Position numbers and translations under genes: made by a program. This document shows positions 8,467 through 21,069 of a DNA stretch of 64,000 nt, piece by piece; positions within the stretch are counted from its first letter, which is position 1, and the number at the start of each line of letters is the position of its first letter. This DNA is from Azohydromonas aeria (GTDB lineage Bacteria; Pseudomonadota; Gammaproteobacteria; Burkholderiales; Burkholderiaceae_C): assembly GCF_009760915.1 (NCBI RefSeq), contig NZ_VIDQ01000007.1:81701-145700 (forward strand), read 5' to 3'. A model generated the notes under the pieces. That model made no database searches, was not told the origin of the DNA, and worked only from the letters and a program-made list of their open reading frames with translations.

Positions 8467-10547
8467 GCGGGGCGACGGTGGCGGACACGCTGGCCCCGGG
8501 GCGGCCCTGGCCGCTGGGCGCGACGCTCACGCAGGAGGGCATCAACTTCGCCCTGGCGGCCCCGGATGCGTCACGGGTGGAGCTGTGCCTGTTCGACGCC
8601 GCGGGCCGCACCGAGCTGCGCCGGCTGGCGCTGCCGGGCTGCACGCACGGCATCCGGCACGGCTTCCTGCCGGGCGCGGGTATCGGGCTCGTTTACGGCT
8701 GGCGCGTGCACGGGCCGTGGCAGCCGGCGCAGGGACACCGTTTCAATCCGCAAAAGCTGCTGCTGGACCCGTACGCGCGCGAGGTGGTGGGGCGCTACGA
8801 CGGCAGCGACCTCTTCCTCGGCCACGACCCGGCGCATCCGCAGCGGCCCGACACGCGTGACAACGCGGCAAGGGCGCTCAAGGCGCGCGTGGTGGCCGAG
8901 CCGCCGCCGCTGCCTGCCGAGGCGCACGTGCGCGTGGCGCCGGAAGACACGGTGCTCTACGAGGTGCACCTGCGTGGTGCAACGATGCGGCATCCGGGCG
9001 TGCCAGCCGAGCTGCGCGGTACCTATGCGGGACTCGCCCATCCGGCCTTCCTGGACCACGTGCAGCGCCTGGGCGTGACCACGCTGAGCCTGATGCCGCT
9101 GGCGCACCGCGCCGACGAGGCGCGGCTGCTGAAGCTGGGCCTGTCGAACTACTGGGGCTACAGCCCGATCGCCTGGTTCGCGCCGGAGGCGCGCTACGCC
9201 TCTCCGGGCGGCAGCCCGCTGGCCGAGTGCCGCGCCATGGTCGATGCGCTGCACGCGCGCGGCCTGGAAGTGCTGGTGGATGTCGTCTTCAACCACAGCG
9301 CCGAGCTGGATGAGGCCGGCCCGACGCTGAGCCTGCGCGGCATCGGCAACCGCGCCTACCACCACCTGCGCCCGGGCGACGCGGCGCATTACGAGAACTG
9401 GACCGGCTGCGGCAACACGCTCAAGCTGTCCGAGCCGCCGGCGCTGCGGCTGGTGATGGACGCGCTGCGCTTCTGGGTGCAGCACGTCGGCGTGGACGGC
9501 TTCCGCTTCGACCTCGCGCCGGTGCTGGGCCGCGACGCCGGCGGCTTCTCGGCGCGCGCCACCTTCTTCGCCGCCGTGGCGCAGGACCCGGTGCTGGCGG
9601 GCGTGAAACTGGTTGCGGAGCCCTGGGACATCGGCCCCGGCGGCTACCAGCTGGGGCACTTCCCGGCGCCGTGGCAGGAGTGGAACGACCGCAGCCGCGA
9701 CGCGCTGCGCGGCTACTGGCTCACCGGCAGCCTGGCGCGCGGCGGCTTCGTGCACGCGCTGGCGGGGTCCAGCGAGGTGTTCCGGCCGTCGCGGCGCGGG
9801 CCGCTGGCGGGCGTCAACTTCGTCACCGCGCACGACGGCTTCAACCTGCTCGACCTGGTGAGCTGGCGCGAGCGCCACAACGAGGCCAATGGCGAAGGCA
9901 ACCGCGACGGTCACGGCCACAACCTCAGCGTGAACTGCGGCGTGGAAGGGCCCAGCGACGACCCGGCCGTGGCCGGCCTGCGCCTGCGGCTGCGCCGCGC
10001 GCTGCTGGCCACGCTGGCGCTGTCGCTGGGCACGCCCATGCTGCTGGCCGGCGACGAGATCGGCCACAGCCAGCGCGGCAACAACAACGCCTATTGCCAG
10101 GACAACGAGACGACCTGGCTGGACTGGGCGAATGCGGAATCCGGCTTGCCGGACTTCGTGGCGCGCTGCCTGGCGCTGCGCCGGCGCCATGCGCGGCTGC
10201 GCATGAACCGCTGGTTCGACGACGGCGAGGTGCGCTGGCTGCATCCGGACGGCGACCGGCTCGCGGGCAACGAGTGGCAGCGGCTGGACCGCCGCGCCTT
10301 CGGCGCCTGGCTGCCCGACGGCGGGGCCGGCTGCGAGCTGCTGCTGCTGTTCAACCCCGACGGGGCGCCGCACCGCTTCACGCTGCCCGCCGGGGATGGC
10401 GGCGAACCCGGCTGGCGCCTGGTGCTGCGCAGCGACCTCGACCTGGTCGCGCCGGTGCTGGGCGACGACGCGGTGCTGCCCGGGCACAGCCTGTGGGTGG
10501 CCGAGCGTGGCGGCGCCGATGCGGACGCTGACACCTTGTTGGCCTGA
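8463..10547 (+). CDS. glgX: Glycogen debranching enzyme GlgX
   Basis: 694 residues starting at ATG 8463, overlapping the glgB stop by 4 nt. An isoamylase-type GH13 enzyme that hydrolyses alpha-1,6 branches of phosphorylase-trimmed glycogen. It has an N-terminal CBM48-like domain, then [23 protein letters not shown] (nucleophile Asp), AEPWDIG (acid Glu) and [13 protein letters not shown] (third Asp), the four conserved GH13 regions. Coupling to glgB suggests branching and debranching activities are made together. Confidence 0.96.
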   Translation: MSGATVADTLAPGRPWPLGATLTQEGINFALAAPDASRVELCLFDAAGRTELRRLALPGCTHGIRHGFLPGAGIGLVYGWRVHGPWQPAQGHRFNPQKLLLDPYAREVVGRYDGSDLFLGHDPAHPQRPDTRDNAARALKARVVAEPPPLPAEAHVRVAPEDTVLYEVHLRGATMRHPGVPAELRGTYAGLAHPAFLDHVQRLGVTTLSLMPLAHRADEARLLKLGLSNYWGYSPIAWFAPEARYASPGGSPLAECRAMVDALHARGLEVLVDVVFNHSAELDEAGPTLSLRGIGNRAYHHLRPGDAAHYENWTGCGNTLKLSEPPALRLVMDALRFWVQHVGVDGFRFDLAPVLGRDAGGFSARATFFAAVAQDPVLAGVKLVAEPWDIGPGGYQLGHFPAPWQEWNDRSRDALRGYWLTGSLARGGFVHALAGSSEVFRPSRRGPLAGVNFVTAHDGFNLLDLVSWRERHNEANGEGNRDGHGHNLSVNCGVEGPSDDPAVAGLRLRLRRALLATLALSLGTPMLLAGDEIGHSQRGNNNAYCQDNETTWLDWANAESGLPDFVARCLALRRRHARLRMNRWFDDGEVRWLHPDGDRLAGNEWQRLDRRAFGAWLPDGGAGCELLLLFNPDGAPHRFTLPAGDGGEPGWRLVLRSDLDLVAPVLGDDAVLPGHSLWVAERGGADADADTLLA

Positions 10548-10705
10548 AGCAACCGCGCCCGGCGGGCTGCGCCCCAGAATGGAGCGGTCCGGCCCCGGGC
10601 GGGCCGTTTGCGCGGCATGAAGCTTGCGAAACGGGAGCCCGGGCCGGCTGGATGCCGCGCCGCGCCGGCGGCGGGCCCCCAACACCCCCCACAGAAGAAG
10701 CAGTC

Positions 10706-12010
10706 ATGAAGACCGAGGCGACAAGTTCCATCGACCGGCCGGTGCATTCGGCCCAACTCGTGCGCAAGACCATTGCGCTGGTGCTGGCAGGCGGGCGCGG
10801 CTCGCGGCTCAAGCAGCTCACCGACAGCCGCGCCAAGCCGGCGGTGTACTTCGGCGGCAAGTTCCGCATCATCGACTTCGCGCTGTCGAACTGCATCAAC
10901 TCCGGCATCCGCCGCATCGGCGTGATCACGCAGTACAAGTCGCACTCGCTGCTGCGGCACCTGCAGCGCGGCTGGAGCTTCCTGCGCGGCGAGATGAGCG
11001 AGATGCTCGACCTCATGCCCGCGCAGCAGCGCATCGACGAGGAGCACTGGTACCGCGGCACGGCCGACGCGGTCTACCAGAACCTGGACATCATCGCCTC
11101 GGGCAAGCCCGAGTACATCGTGGTGCTGGCCGGGGACCACGTCTACAAGATGGACTACTCCATCATGCTGCGCGACCACGTCAGCAGCGGCGCGGGCTGC
11201 ACGGTGGGCTGCATCGAGGTCCCGAAGGCCGAGGCCAGCGCCTTCGGCGTGATGGCGGTGGACGGCGAGCGGCGCGTCACCAGCTTCGTCGAGAAGCCGG
11301 CCGACCCGCCCACCATGCCCGGCAGCACCGACACCTCGCTCGCCAGCATGGGCATCTACATCTTCAATGCCCAGTACCTGTACCGGCTGCTCGAAGAGGA
11401 GATGGACAAGCCCGGCTCCAGCCTCGACTTCGGCAAGGACATCATCCCGCGCACCGTCGAGGAAGGGCGCGCGCTGGCGCACCCGTTCAGCATGAGTTGC
11501 GTGCGCAACCGCGGCGGCGGCCAGGCCTACTGGCGCGACGTCGGCACCCTTGACGCCTTCCACGCCGCCAACCTCGACCTGGCCAGCATCGCGCCGGAGC
11601 TCGACATCTACGACGACGACTGGCCGATCTGGACCTACCAGCGCCAGCTGCCGCCGGCCAAGTTCATTCCCGACCACGAGGGCAAGCACGGGCTGGCGGT
11701 CAACACCATGGTGTCGGGCGGCTGCATCGTCAGCGGCTCGCAGGTCATCAACTCGGTGCTGTTCTCCAACGTGCGCATCCACTCGTTCTGCCGCGTCGAG
11801 GACGCGGTGATCCTGCCCGGCGTGACGGTCGGGCGCGGCGCGGTGCTCAAGCGCGTGGTCATCGACCGCGGCTGCGAGATACCGCCGGGCATGGTCATCG
11901 GCGAGGACGCCGAAGCCGACGCCGCGCGCTTCGAGCGCAGCGAGGGCGGCGTGGTGCTCGTCACCGGCGAGATGCTGGCCAGGCTGGCGAACCCGGTGCG
12001 TGCGGCGTGA
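10706..12010 (+). CDS. glgC: Glucose-1-phosphate adenylyltransferase GlgC (operon copy)
   Basis: 434 residues from ATG 10706. Makes ADP-glucose and pyrophosphate from glucose-1-phosphate and ATP, the committed step of bacterial glycogen synthesis. Contains the nucleotide-binding [15 protein letters not shown] near residues 22-36, [20 protein letters not shown] after it, [13 protein letters not shown] and FVEKPADPP, then a C-terminal left-handed beta-helix region. A second diverged glgC lies at 45.0-46.3 kb on the other strand. Ends 1 nt into the glgA start codon (TGATG). Confidence 0.97.
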   Translation: MKTEATSSIDRPVHSAQLVRKTIALVLAGGRGSRLKQLTDSRAKPAVYFGGKFRIIDFALSNCINSGIRRIGVITQYKSHSLLRHLQRGWSFLRGEMSEMLDLMPAQQRIDEEHWYRGTADAVYQNLDIIASGKPEYIVVLAGDHVYKMDYSIMLRDHVSSGAGCTVGCIEVPKAEASAFGVMAVDGERRVTSFVEKPADPPTMPGSTDTSLASMGIYIFNAQYLYRLLEEEMDKPGSSLDFGKDIIPRTVEEGRALAHPFSMSCVRNRGGGQAYWRDVGTLDAFHAANLDLASIAPELDIYDDDWPIWTYQRQLPPAKFIPDHEGKHGLAVNTMVSGGCIVSGSQVINSVLFSNVRIHSFCRVEDAVILPGVTVGRGAVLKRVVIDRGCEIPPGMVIGEDAEADAARFERSEGGVVLVTGEMLARLANPVRAA

Positions 12011-13461
12011 TGCGGGTCCTGCAAGTCAGTGCGGAGATCTTTCCGCTGCTCAAGACCGGCGGGCTGGCCGACGTGGCCGGCGCGCTGCCCGCGGCCCTGG
12101 CGCAGGCCGGCGCCGACGTGCGCGTGCTGCTGCCGGGCTTCCCGGCGCTGCTGGAGGGTCTGCAGGAGCCGGCGCTGGTGGCCGAGATCCACGCGCCCTG
12201 GGGCGAGCCGGCGCGGCTGCTGTTCGGCCACCTGCCCGCGCTCGGCGGCCTGCCGGGCTACGTGGTCGAGGCGCCGAACCTGTACGGCCGGGGCGGCAAC
12301 CCGTACCAGGACGAGCACGGCCAGCCCTGGGCCGACAGCCACCGCCGCTTCGCGCTGCTGGGCTTCGCCGCGGCGCGGCTGGCGGAAGGGCTCGACGGCT
12401 GGTGGGCGCCCCAGGTCGTGCACAGCCATGACTGGCACGCCGCGCTGGTCAACGCCTACCTCGCCTTCAGCCCGCACCGCCCGCCGGTGGCCACGGTCTA
12501 CACCGTGCACAACCTGGCCTACCAGGGCCTGTTCGGGCCGGGGCACCTGGCCGAGCTGGGCCTGCCGCACACGGCGCTGGCGGTGGAGGGGCTGGAGTTC
12601 CACGGCCAGCTCTCGTTCATGAAGGCGGGCCTGTTCTACGCCGACCACGTCACCACCGTCAGCCCGAGCTATGCGCGCGAGATCCAGACGCCGGAGCAGG
12701 GCTGCGGGCTGCAGGGGCTGCTGCGCGCGCGCGCGGCGCTGGGCCAACTCACGGGCATTCTCAACGGCGTGGACCGGCGTGTGTGGGACCCGGCGGCCGA
12801 CGCGCTCATCGCGCGGCGTTTCGACAAGGACAAGCTCGCCGGCAAGGCGCACTGCCGCAAGGCGCTGCAGGCCGAGATGGGGCTGGAGCCGCGCCCGGGC
12901 CCGCTGTTCGGCATGGTCAGCCGGCTGGCCGGGCAGAAGGGGCTGCCGCTGCTGGTCGAGCTGATCCCGGAGCTGGTGGCGCGCGGCGGGCAGCTCGTCA
13001 CGCTGGGCTCGGGCGATGCCGGCATCGAGGCCGCGCTGCGCGAGGCGGCCGCGGCGCATCCGGAGGCCGTGGCCATCCGCGTCGGCTACGACGAGGCGCT
13101 GGCGCACCGCATCTTCGCCGGCAGCGACGTGACGCTGGTGCCCTCGCTCTACGAGCCCTGCGGGCTGACGCAGATGTACGGGCTGCGCTACGGCAGCCTG
13201 CCGCTGGTGCGCCGCGTGGGCGGCCTGGCCGACACCGTGGTGGATTGCACGCTCGAAGACCTGGCCGAGAGAAAGTCCACGGGTTTCGTCTTCGACGCCT
13301 TCGATGCGGGGGAGATGCGGCGTGCACTGCGTCGCGCGTTCGCGCTATTTGCGCGCCAAACCGAGTGGAAGACGGTACAGAGGCGCGCAATGGCGCAACA
13401 CTTCGGCTGGGACGACGCGGCCGAGCAGTACATGGCCCTGTACCGTGCTCTCGGCACCTGA
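12010..13461 (+). CDS. glgA: Glycogen synthase GlgA (ADP-glucose dependent)
   Basis: 483 residues; ATG 12010 shares one base with the glgC stop (TGATG). A GT5 glycosyltransferase that transfers glucose from ADP-glucose to the growing alpha-1,4 chain. Shows the N-terminal ADP-binding KTGGLADV at 15-22, VHSHDWHAAL near 138-147, TVHNLAYQGLF near 166-176 and the C-terminal catalytic PSLYEPCGLTQMYGLRYG near 378-395. Length and motifs are normal. Confidence 0.97.
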   Translation: MRVLQVSAEIFPLLKTGGLADVAGALPAALAQAGADVRVLLPGFPALLEGLQEPALVAEIHAPWGEPARLLFGHLPALGGLPGYVVEAPNLYGRGGNPYQDEHGQPWADSHRRFALLGFAAARLAEGLDGWWAPQVVHSHDWHAALVNAYLAFSPHRPPVATVYTVHNLAYQGLFGPGHLAELGLPHTALAVEGLEFHGQLSFMKAGLFYADHVTTVSPSYAREIQTPEQGCGLQGLLRARAALGQLTGILNGVDRRVWDPAADALIARRFDKDKLAGKAHCRKALQAEMGLEPRPGPLFGMVSRLAGQKGLPLLVELIPELVARGGQLVTLGSGDAGIEAALREAAAAHPEAVAIRVGYDEALAHRIFAGSDVTLVPSLYEPCGLTQMYGLRYGSLPLVRRVGGLADTVVDCTLEDLAERKSTGFVFDAFDAGEMRRALRRAFALFARQTEWKTVQRRAMAQHFGWDDAAEQYMALYRALGT

Positions 13462-13515
13462 CGACGCAGCCCAACGAATTGTTTTGAAAGAACGGACTTG
13501 CCGGGAGATCAGGCG

Positions 13516-15996
<2,481 letters not shown>

Positions 15997-16099
15997 TTGC
16001 CGCAGGCACAGCCTGGACAGACGACGGGCCTGTCCGCCGGGCCGCACGCAAGGTGCGCCCCGGTGTTCCCAAGAACAACATTGACCGAGAGACTTCCCC

Positions 16100-17620
16100 A
16101 TGCCCCTCGCCCAGCGCTTCCCCCGCGGCAGCGGCGTCGTGCTGCATCCCACCTCGCTGCCCGGGCCGCACGGCTCGGGCGACTTCGGCGCCGGCGCCTA
16201 CCATTTCGTGGACTGGCTCGCCGCCGGCGCGCAGACGCTGTGGCAGATGCTGCCGCTGGGCGGCGTCGGACTGGGCAACTCGCCCTACATGAGCAGCTCG
16301 GCGTTTGCCGGCAACGTGCAGCTCATCGACCTGCATGCGCTGCAGCGCCACGGCTGGCTCACGCCCGAAGAGGTCGTGCCCCCGACGGGCCTGCCCACCG
16401 GCCACGTCGATTTCGCCCGCGTGGCGCCGTGGCGGCTGGAGCGGCTGGCCCTGGCCGCGCAGCGCTTCGCGGCCCAGGCCGGCGCGGCCGAGCGCGAGGC
16501 TTTCGAAGCCTTCCGGGCCGAGCACACCGCCTGGCTGCCCGACTACGCGCTGTTCATGGCGCTGGCCGAGGCCCACCAGGGGCGCGAATGGGTCGAGTGG
16601 CCCGAGGGCCTGGCCTGGCGCGAGCCGGCGGCGCTGCGCGCGGCGCGCGCGGCGCTGGCCGGGCGCATCGCCTTCCACGAGTTCGCGCAGTGGTCCTTTT
16701 TCCGCCAGTGGGCCGAGTTGCGCCGCTACGCCAACGCGCGCGGCGTGCGCATCGTCGGCGACATGCCGATCTTCGTGGCGCTGCAGAGCGCCGACGTGTG
16801 GGCGAATCCGGCGCTGTTCGAGCTGGGCCCCGACGGCCGGCCCACGGTGGTGGCCGGCGTGCCGCCGGACTTCTTCAGCGCCACCGGCCAGCGCTGGGGC
16901 AACCCGCTGTACCGCTGGGGCGCGCATGCCGAGGAAGGCTACGCGTGGTGGACCGAGCGGCTGCGCCGCACGCTGGCGCTGGTGGACATCGTGCGCATCG
17001 ACCACTTCCGCGGCTTCGCCGGCTACTGGGAGATACCGGCCACGGAGCCGCTGGCCGTGCACGGCCGCTGGCGTCCGGGCCCGGGCGCGGCGCTGTTCCA
17101 GGCGGCGGCGCGCGCGCTGGGCGATCTGCCCGTGATCGCCGAAGACCTGGGCGTGATCACGCCGGACGTGGAGGCGTTGCGCCGGCAACTGGGTTTCCCG
17201 GGCATGCGCGTGCTGCAGTTCGCCTGGGGCCCGGAGGCGGCCGGCGGCGAGCCGCGCTTCCTGCCGCACAGCCACGCGAGCGACACGGTGGTCTACACCG
17301 GCACGCACGACAACGACACCACGCCGGGCTGGTGGGCCGGTGCCTCCGAAGAGGTCCGGCATCACCTGCGCGAGTACCTGGCCTGCGACGGCCGCGCCAT
17401 CCACTGGGACCTGATCCGCTGCGCCCTGGCCAGCGTCGCCGACCTGGCGCTGTTCCCGCTGCAGGACGCGCTGGGCCTGCACACCGGGCACCGCATGAAC
17501 CGCCCCGGCACGGCCGAGGGCAACTGGGCCTGGCGCTTCGAGTGGCCGATGGTGGCGCCCGACACGGCGGCGCGGCTGCGGCGCATGGCGGGGCTCTACG
17601 GGCGGGTGCCGGCGGGCTGA
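16100..17620 (+). CDS. malQ: 4-alpha-glucanotransferase MalQ (amylomaltase)
   Basis: 506 residues from ATG 16100. A GH77 enzyme that disproportionates malto-oligosaccharides, recycling short chains left by GlgX and GlgP. Begins RGSGVVLHPTSLPGPHGSGD; the catalytic Asp lies in VRIDHFRGF near residue 299, the Glu in VIAEDLGVITPDVE, and THDNDTTPGWW follows. It is the last gene of the operon, about 100 bp after glgP, and a GC-rich hairpin follows at 17647-17674. Confidence 0.96.
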   Translation: MPLAQRFPRGSGVVLHPTSLPGPHGSGDFGAGAYHFVDWLAAGAQTLWQMLPLGGVGLGNSPYMSSSAFAGNVQLIDLHALQRHGWLTPEEVVPPTGLPTGHVDFARVAPWRLERLALAAQRFAAQAGAAEREAFEAFRAEHTAWLPDYALFMALAEAHQGREWVEWPEGLAWREPAALRAARAALAGRIAFHEFAQWSFFRQWAELRRYANARGVRIVGDMPIFVALQSADVWANPALFELGPDGRPTVVAGVPPDFFSATGQRWGNPLYRWGAHAEEGYAWWTERLRRTLALVDIVRIDHFRGFAGYWEIPATEPLAVHGRWRPGPGAALFQAAARALGDLPVIAEDLGVITPDVEALRRQLGFPGMRVLQFAWGPEAAGGEPRFLPHSHASDTVVYTGTHDNDTTPGWWAGASEEVRHHLREYLACDGRAIHWDLIRCALASVADLALFPLQDALGLHTGHRMNRPGTAEGNWAWRFEWPMVAPDTAARLRRMAGLYGRVPAG

Positions 17621-17646
17621 GGGGCCGCCGGAATCCGAATCAAGAA

Positions 17647-17674
17647 GCGGCGGGCCGTTTCACCGGCCCGCTGC
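17647..17674 (+). terminator. Hairpin downstream of the glycogen operon
   Basis: GCGGCGGGCCG (17647-17657) pairs with CGGCCCGCTGC (17664-17674), 11 bp including one G-U pair, with a 6-nt loop. It sits 27 bp after the malQ stop and before the convergent depolymerase gene. No T run follows, so it may be a Rho-assisted or attenuating structure. Confidence 0.5.
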
Positions 17675-17722
17675 CCCAGGAGCGGCCTCGTGCCCGGGCC
17701 GGCCGCAGCCGGCGGCATGGAA

Positions 17723-18919
17723 TCAGTTTCCAGTCAGCGAATCGACCATGGCTTTTACGGCCTTCATCTGATAGCCGTCCTTGTAGGCGTAATAACTCTT
17801 CTTCAAATAATCGCTGCGGCTGACGTCAGTGTAGCCCCACCAATCCCAACAGCCATTGGGATTGAGTTTGGGAAAGGCCCACATCGATGATGCGGCAGCC
17901 TGGGGATACAACAGCACGACGTTGTACTTGTCGGCCCACCGGTTGTAGCCGGCGTTGTCAATGAAATAAGTTTCATTGAAACCCATGTGCGTTACGGCCT
18001 GGGATTTGAGCATGCGCGCGGACTGATGGCAGCCATGAAACACGACATGGAGCTTGCAAGGTTCGCTGGCGGCACAGGCGGCGGGCACGTAAAGATAGGC
18101 GTCGGCCTCCAGAAATGCCGTGTCGAGCGGCGTGGAACTCGCGTCGCCCGTCGCCTTCTTCGCCGCTTCGGCCTGGCTCAATTTCAGCAGTTGCCCCGGC
18201 TTGTCGGCATACTTGGCATCGACAGGCTTCGGGTCGCCATACAGATGCTTCAATATGGCCTTGGCTTGGTCATACTTACAATTGCTGATATAAGGTTCCT
18301 TTGAGGCAATGCCGCATTCGTTGCCGAAATTGTCGGTGATGAAGGCATGGCCAGCGGGCTTGTCGTTGACGAACTCGATATTGTTGCGTTCGTCCACGCC
18401 AAGTTGCGTGAAGAAATCCTTGGTGGCGCTGACCACCGGCGCGCCGACGGTTTCGTCGCGGGTGCCTCCGAAGATATAAATCTTCCTGTTCTTCAGGTTT
18501 TCCAGCGAATCGATCCTGCCGTCGAGCGCCGCCTTTCTGGCGGCGGCCACCAACTGCGCGGTATCTGGAGGAGTCTTGCCTTTGAGCGTCCAGAAAGGCA
18601 GCGGAGTCTTGTAATTCTTGACCATCATGCAGTCGGCTACCCGCTGCGAAACCTCGGGCGTTTTCAAGTACGGGTTGGTGCCGTCAACCGGTGCCATGCA
18701 GTGATACGGTCCGCCCGCCACGACGCCCGCGCCGGCAATGCTGCGTGAATAAGCCACCTGCATCTGGACGGCCATGTACGCTCCGCTGGAGAGCCCGGAT
18801 ACCGTCGTCTGATTCTCGTCCAGCTTCAATGCCGGCAATTGAGTCTGCGCATGGGATTGCATTGCAATCATTCCAAGCAGCAAACCACCCGATACCCAGA
18901 AGCCACGATGTTTGCTCAT
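17723..18919 (-). CDS. phaZ: Secreted PHA depolymerase, type 2 catalytic domain
   Basis: 398 residues. ATG 18919 is preferred because AGG lies just upstream and a clear signal peptide follows (cleavage after QSHA). The lipase box GLSSG (42-46, nucleophile Ser44) comes near the N-terminus, while the oxyanion motif FHGCHQ lies far downstream near residue 292. That order defines the type 2 catalytic domain of extracellular short-chain PHA depolymerases. It should hydrolyse poly(3-hydroxybutyrate) outside the cell. No substrate-binding or linker domain follows. The gene and its upstream region are visibly less GC-rich than the neighbours, with many A/T third positions, which hints at transfer. 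Confidence 0.85.
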   Translation of the reverse strand: MSKHRGFWVSGGLLLGMIAMQSHAQTQLPALKLDENQTTVSGLSSGAYMAVQMQVAYSRSIAGAGVVAGGPYHCMAPVDGTNPYLKTPEVSQRVADCMMVKNYKTPLPFWTLKGKTPPDTAQLVAAARKAALDGRIDSLENLKNRKIYIFGGTRDETVGAPVVSATKDFFTQLGVDERNNIEFVNDKPAGHAFITDNFGNECGIASKEPYISNCKYDQAKAILKHLYGDPKPVDAKYADKPGQLLKLSQAEAAKKATGDASSTPLDTAFLEADAYLYVPAACAASEPCKLHVVFHGCHQSARMLKSQAVTHMGFNETYFIDNAGYNRWADKYNVVLLYPQAAASSMWAFPKLNPNGCWDWWGYTDVSRSDYLKKSYYAYKDGYQMKAVKAMVDSLTGN

Positions 18920-19200
18920 ATGAACCTTACCCGTTTTCAAATGGATTTGCATGAAAATCCAGAGCGGATTCCCAGCGCCGCGCACTATATGACGGGAGCT
19001 TGCGGCATTGGTGCGCCGCAATAATTCAAATGACCAAAGTGTGCAAAAGGAGCGTCGCTGAGGATTTCAAGGGAGTTTCTGAATGCGATTGTGGCTTGAC
19101 GCAACAACTGTTTACATGCGATCATCCATCCTGGCCCGGTTCAACCCGGTGAGGGCGGGCCGGCTCGGGCGGCCAATATCCGGCTGGTTTTGTCGGCGGC

Positions 19201-19626
19201 TCAGCCCAGCTCGGCAAACCCCGGGTTGAAGCTCACTTCCCACAGGTGCCCGTCCGGGTCCTGGAAATAGGCGGCCCAGCCGCCGTAGAAAGTGTCGTGC
19301 GCGGGTTTCACCAACTCGGCGCCGGCGCCCACGGCCTGGGCCAGCACGGCATCGACTTCCCCGCGCGACGCGACGTTGTGCGCGAGGGTGAAATTGCCTG
19401 GCGCGGGGGCGGCCTCGGCCAGCCCGGTGTCGGCGGCGATGCTCGCGCGCGGCCACAGCGCCAGTTTCAGCCCGCCCTCCAGGTTGAAGAAGGCCACGGC
19501 GCCGTTGTCGCCGAGCTCGGCCCCGACGATGCCTTGCGTCGCCCAGCCCAGGCCGTCGCGGTAGAAGGCCACGGCGCGCGCCAGGTCGGCGACGCCCAGG
19601 GTGATGAGGGTGATGCGGGGCCGCAT
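19201..19626 (-). CDS. VOC family (glyoxalase/bleomycin-resistance fold) protein
   Basis: 141 residues. The paired beta-alpha-beta-beta-beta repeats of the VOC superfamily are visible: ITLITLGVADLARAVAFYRDGLGW at the N-terminus (strand, helix, FYRDGLG) and AYFQDPDGHLWEVSFNPGF at the C-terminus, whose Glu is a typical metal ligand. The N-terminal metal position is hydrophobic, so metal binding is uncertain. The substrate is unknown. It ends 28 bp upstream-side of the PEP-CTERM gene that shares its strand. Confidence 0.85.
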   Translation of the reverse strand: MRPRITLITLGVADLARAVAFYRDGLGWATQGIVGAELGDNGAVAFFNLEGGLKLALWPRASIAADTGLAEAAPAPGNFTLAHNVASRGEVDAVLAQAVGAGAELVKPAHDTFYGGWAAYFQDPDGHLWEVSFNPGFAELG

Positions 19627-19654
19627 GGCACGCGGGCGTCGGGACCGGTCGCGT

Positions 19655-20722
19655 TCAGCGCGGGCTCGTGGGTTGCGCGTGGTCCGGGCCGCGGCGCCGC
19701 CGCACCGCCGCGCCGACGAGGCCCACGCCGCCCAGCAGCAGCGCCCAGGTCTGCGGCTCGGGCACGGGCGTGGCGATGAAGGAGGTGCGCACGCCGTTGA
19801 GCCAGCCGATGCCGATGATCTGGCCGCGGTCGTTGATGTCGGCGGCGGTGGCCAGCGTCCAGCGCGTGGCGGCGGTCCCGGCCAGCAGCCGGTTCAGGTC
19901 CAGGCTCTGGCCGTCGCGCCAGACGTGGGTGTGCAGCGCGCCATCCACCACCGCGCTGCCCACGGCCCAGCCGCGCGCGTTGAGCTGCGTGGCGTTGGCG
20001 AAGCCCAGGTAGGCCGTGCTGCCGTCGGCGTCGCGCACCAGGTAGCCCTTGCCGTCGAGCCCCAGCACCTGGCCGCGGTCGTTGATGGCCCAGGCGTCGG
20101 ACAGGCCGTCCAGGAACGAGGCCCGGCCGTTGCGCGCGATGAAGGCCTGCGAGCCGTCGCCCGACGTCAGGGCGTGGCCGACGATGGTGCAGTTGCGGTT
20201 GATGCCGGTGGCGAAGGCGGCACGCGCGCCGTCGAGCGACCAGTCCAGCCAGCGGCTGTCGCGGCCGTCGAAATAGAAGCTGCGCCCCCCGGCGTCGCCC
20301 ACGGCGAGGCCGTTGCTGCTGAGCGCCCGGCCGAAGCCCGCGCCGCCCGCGGCCGGGCTGATGTTCACGCCGCCCTCGCGGTTGAACAGGAAGGGCTGCG
20401 TCGTGCCGTTGGCGCCGCTGGCATTGAAGAGCACCTGGCCCCGGTTGTTGATGTCCACCGGCAGGCTCGACGCGCCGGCCTGCGGCAGGTAGCTGAAACC
20501 GCCCCGGGTCCAGACGAACGAGCGCGAGCCCTGGGCATCGGCGGCATAGCCAGCCACGTCGCCGCGGTTGTTGAGCGCCACGGCGTTGAAGAAGCCGTCG
20601 CCGCTGTTGGCGGCGGGCAGCGCCTGCACCCGGTACAGCGGCACCGCCTGCGCCACGGAAATGCCCAGCGCCGTCAGCGCCAATGCAACAAAACTCTGCG
20701 CGTGGAAATATGGATATTTCAT
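19655..20722 (-). CDS. PEP-CTERM protein with HAF-type repeats
   Basis: 355 residues. ATG 20722 has AGGAGA 6 nt upstream and is followed by a signal peptide ending SVAQA. Repeated motifs of the type (I/L)NxRGxVxG occur: LNNRGDVAGYA, INNRGQVLF, INDRGQVLGLDG, INDRGQIIGIGW. These mark the extracellular HAF repeat family. The C-terminus has PVPEPQTWALLLGGVGLVGAA and an Arg-rich tail, the PEP-CTERM sorting signal. It is probably exported and anchored or released by an exosortase encoded elsewhere. It is not closely related to the two PEP-CTERM proteins at 3-5 kb. Confidence 0.83.
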   Translation of the reverse strand: MKYPYFHAQSFVALALTALGISVAQAVPLYRVQALPAANSGDGFFNAVALNNRGDVAGYAADAQGSRSFVWTRGGFSYLPQAGASSLPVDINNRGQVLFNASGANGTTQPFLFNREGGVNISPAAGGAGFGRALSSNGLAVGDAGGRSFYFDGRDSRWLDWSLDGARAAFATGINRNCTIVGHALTSGDGSQAFIARNGRASFLDGLSDAWAINDRGQVLGLDGKGYLVRDADGSTAYLGFANATQLNARGWAVGSAVVDGALHTHVWRDGQSLDLNRLLAGTAATRWTLATAADINDRGQIIGIGWLNGVRTSFIATPVPEPQTWALLLGGVGLVGAAVRRRRGPDHAQPTSPR

Positions 20723-21069
20723 GTGTTGTCTCCTGGGAAACTCCAGCATAGGCATTTTGTCAAGGGCGACCAAATGCCTCGTTCATGGGTTTCACGACTG
20801 ACAACCGGACTGCGACATATTGATGACAAATTCTGGATTTCAACCCGGGAGTATTACTGATCATTCCGGATACATCATGGAAGAGATATTGCACGGACCC
20901 CCTGGGAAATGCCTTGCAAGGAGCTTTGTCCCGGTCGGGGCAGGACAAAGCTCCTGTGCGCGGGGCCCGACGCCTCCCTGGCTGGCCCGCGGGTGCTGAG
21001 CCACCATGGGCTCGACCCGTCACGGACGGCTGCGCCGGGCGGGGGCATCACGAACGGGGAGGAGCTTGC
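20723..21069. other. Intergenic region between divergent PEP-CTERM and exported-protein genes
   Basis: About 350 bp, AT-richer near the PEP-CTERM gene. It should hold both divergent promoters, but I could not assign clear -35/-10 boxes. The only strong structure is the perfect inverted repeat at 20919-20955, described separately. Confidence 0.5.
20919..20955. repeat. Perfect 13-bp inverted repeat
   Basis: AGGAGCTTTGTCC at 20919-20931 and GGACAAAGCTCCT at 20943-20955 are exact reverse complements around an 11-nt GC-rich loop. It lies about 115 bp upstream of the exported-protein gene and 200 bp from the PEP-CTERM gene. It could be a transcript hairpin, a dispersed repeat or a regulator site; no T tract follows. 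Confidence 0.7.
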
